A stretch of 5,878 nucleotides of DNA from Oscillospiraceae bacterium (GTDB taxonomy: Bacteria > Bacillota_A > Clostridia > Oscillospirales > Oscillospiraceae): positions 1 to 5,878 of the forward strand of contig JAFQPT010000324.1 of the NCBI GenBank assembly GCA_017411665.1, read 5' to 3'. Shown piece after piece: positions 4,888 through 5,878 of this stretch. The stretch's first letter is position 1. Each line of letters opens with the position of its first letter. The notes below the pieces were generated by a model. That model was given only the letters and a program-made list of their open reading frames with translations. It searched no databases and was not told where the DNA came from. The position numbers and the translations under genes were made by a program.

Positions 4888-5878
4888 ATTTGCCTCCCAG
4901 CCGGGCATATTCATCCCAAAATGAAGGATAGGATTTATTGACACATTGGGCACCGAGGATTGTAACGTCATTCTTGCAGACTGTAGCCGCAATGGCAGCG
5001 GACATAGCAATTCTGTGATCATTGAAGCTGCTGACAATTCCGCCTGTAAGCCCGGTGCCGTATATGGTTAATGTATCATTTGTGGCTTCAGCCTGACCGC
5101 CCAGACTACGAATCATAGCGATGGTAGCCCTGACACGGTCAGATTCTTTTGTTCGAATTCTTTGAACATTCGTAAACACAGCCCCTTTGTTCGCCGCTGC
5201 AACAACGGATAGAATGGGAACAAGGTCAGGGATATCAGAAGCATCAATTACGCAACGTTGATTGAGTTTAGGGAGCCAGAAAGCAGCTGCCTTGTCACCC
5301 TGGACAGAATCCTCATTTAATCCGGTAACGACTACGGCTTGTTTCATAGAAGCTGCGGCCAGAAAAAAAGCGGCGTTGCTCCAGTCTCCTTCAACCGCGA
5401 TTACTCCGGGAGTGTGTCTTTGGGGAGAAAAGAGCTCCATTGCGGCTTTGGTCATATGGATATAGGGGGTAGATTCAATATGACCGGTAATATTCAGTAC
5501 AGATGGTGCATCCATCAGTTCGAAAGCCAGCAGAAGGCCGGTGATGAATTGGCTTGAAACATTTCCGGCAATTGTGTATGTGCCGGGCTGAAGCTTTCCG
5601 GTGCAGAAAATTGTGGATGCGGATGGCCGTGACAGTCTGCAGCCCATACGCTCCATTTCTTCCCACAGAGGAGAGAGCGGACGCTGTGGAAGACGCCCTT
5701 CCAGATGAAAGGTTGCCTTTATGCCGAGGGCTCCAATCACAGGCAGAAGAAAACGAAGGGTAGAGCCGCTTTCTTTGCAGAAAAGATCGGCGTGTTTGGG
5801 AATCTGAGTTGCGGGCTGAATCTCATATCCGTCTTCGCAACGACGAATATCGGCACCAATGGCGGTCAGGCAACCGGC
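4868..5878 (-). CDS. aroA: 3-phosphoshikimate 1-carboxyvinyltransferase (EPSP synthase), 5' end outside window
   Basis: AroA transfers the enolpyruvyl group of PEP to shikimate-3-phosphate, step 6 of the pathway. The frame is open from the window edge at 5878 and gives 336 residues. By comparison with E. coli AroA, roughly 60 N-terminal residues are missing. Visible motifs, numbered from the edge, are ESGSTLRFLLP (36-46), GNVSSQF (105-111), GDWSNAAFFLAA, DIPDLVP with the catalytic Asp at about 218, RTKESDR with the catalytic Glu at about 245, NDHRIAM (286-292) and KSYPSFW near the end. The GTG at 5740 (codon 47 here) is internal and not the start, because conserved sequence continues upstream of it. 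It is the first visible gene of the aro operon, and its TGA falls inside aroC. Confidence 0.95.
   Translation of the reverse strand, partial: AGCLTAIGADIRRCEDGYEIQPATQIPKHADLFCKESGSTLRFLLPVIGALGIKATFHLEGRLPQRPLSPLWEEMERMGCRLSRPSASTIFCTGKLQPGTYTIAGNVSSQFITGLLLAFELMDAPSVLNITGHIESTPYIHMTKAAMELFSPQRHTPGVIAVEGDWSNAAFFLAAASMKQAVVVTGLNEDSVQGDKAAAFWLPKLNQRCVIDASDIPDLVPILSVVAAANKGAVFTNVQRIRTKESDRVRATIAMIRSLGGQAEATNDTLTIYGTGLTGGIVSSFNDHRIAMSAAIAATVCKNDVTILGAQCVNKSYPSFWDEYARLGGKYEQYIR

Noticed and set aside
4888..5037. A longer aroC start giving 50 extra residues.
   Set aside because: The extension lies wholly within aroA in another frame. The protein beginning MSSTYGEHLKLSIFG is the normal AroC N-terminus and has its own ribosome binding site.

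Overview
The window reads as part of a chromosome from a Firmicutes bacterium of class Clostridia, probably a Ruminococcaceae/Oscillospiraceae-type anaerobe. This is an inference from strong AGGAGG-type ribosome binding sites, sigma-A-type promoters, moderate GC, an AroE-AroK fusion and a clostridial-style AroC and EPSP synthase. It is mostly ordinary, well-packed housekeeping DNA with a few small oddities at the left end.

Left end (1-450). An intact tRNA-Arg(CCU) lies on the minus strand. Just upstream of it is the 5' half of a second, different tRNA-Arg(CCU), broken off right after the anticodon loop. A near-consensus promoter (TTGACA, 17 bp, TAGAAT) drives both. Diverging from this promoter on the plus strand is a possible 26-residue acidic microprotein with an excellent Shine-Dalgarno, followed by a strong hairpin that separates it from the convergent gene.

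Middle (451-2119). A ten-helix DMT/EamA transporter (minus) and a LUD-domain protein of the lactate-utilisation LutC/YkgG family (plus) are divergently arranged around an 86-bp gap. The gap carries a clear sigma-A promoter for the LUD gene, whose predicted transcript starts at the ribosome binding site itself. The LUD gene ends in a classical rho-independent terminator that physically overlaps the last codons of the convergent aroQ.

Right part (2096-5878). A tight minus-strand shikimate operon is transcribed in the order aroA (5' end outside the window), aroC, aroE-aroK fusion, aroQ. Together these cover steps 3 to 7 of chorismate synthesis: AroQ makes 3-dehydroshikimate, AroE reduces it to shikimate, AroK phosphorylates it, AroA adds enolpyruvate from PEP, and AroC makes chorismate. 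aroA/aroC overlap by 20 nt and aroE-aroK/aroQ by 4 nt (ATGA), which points to translational coupling. The operon promoter and any aroB or DAHP synthase gene would lie beyond position 5878.

I see no CRISPR array, insertion sequence, transposase, integrase or phage gene. I do not see a convincing new multi-gene system. The items most worth a second look are the broken tRNA-Arg copy, the microprotein and the LUD gene's minimal leader.
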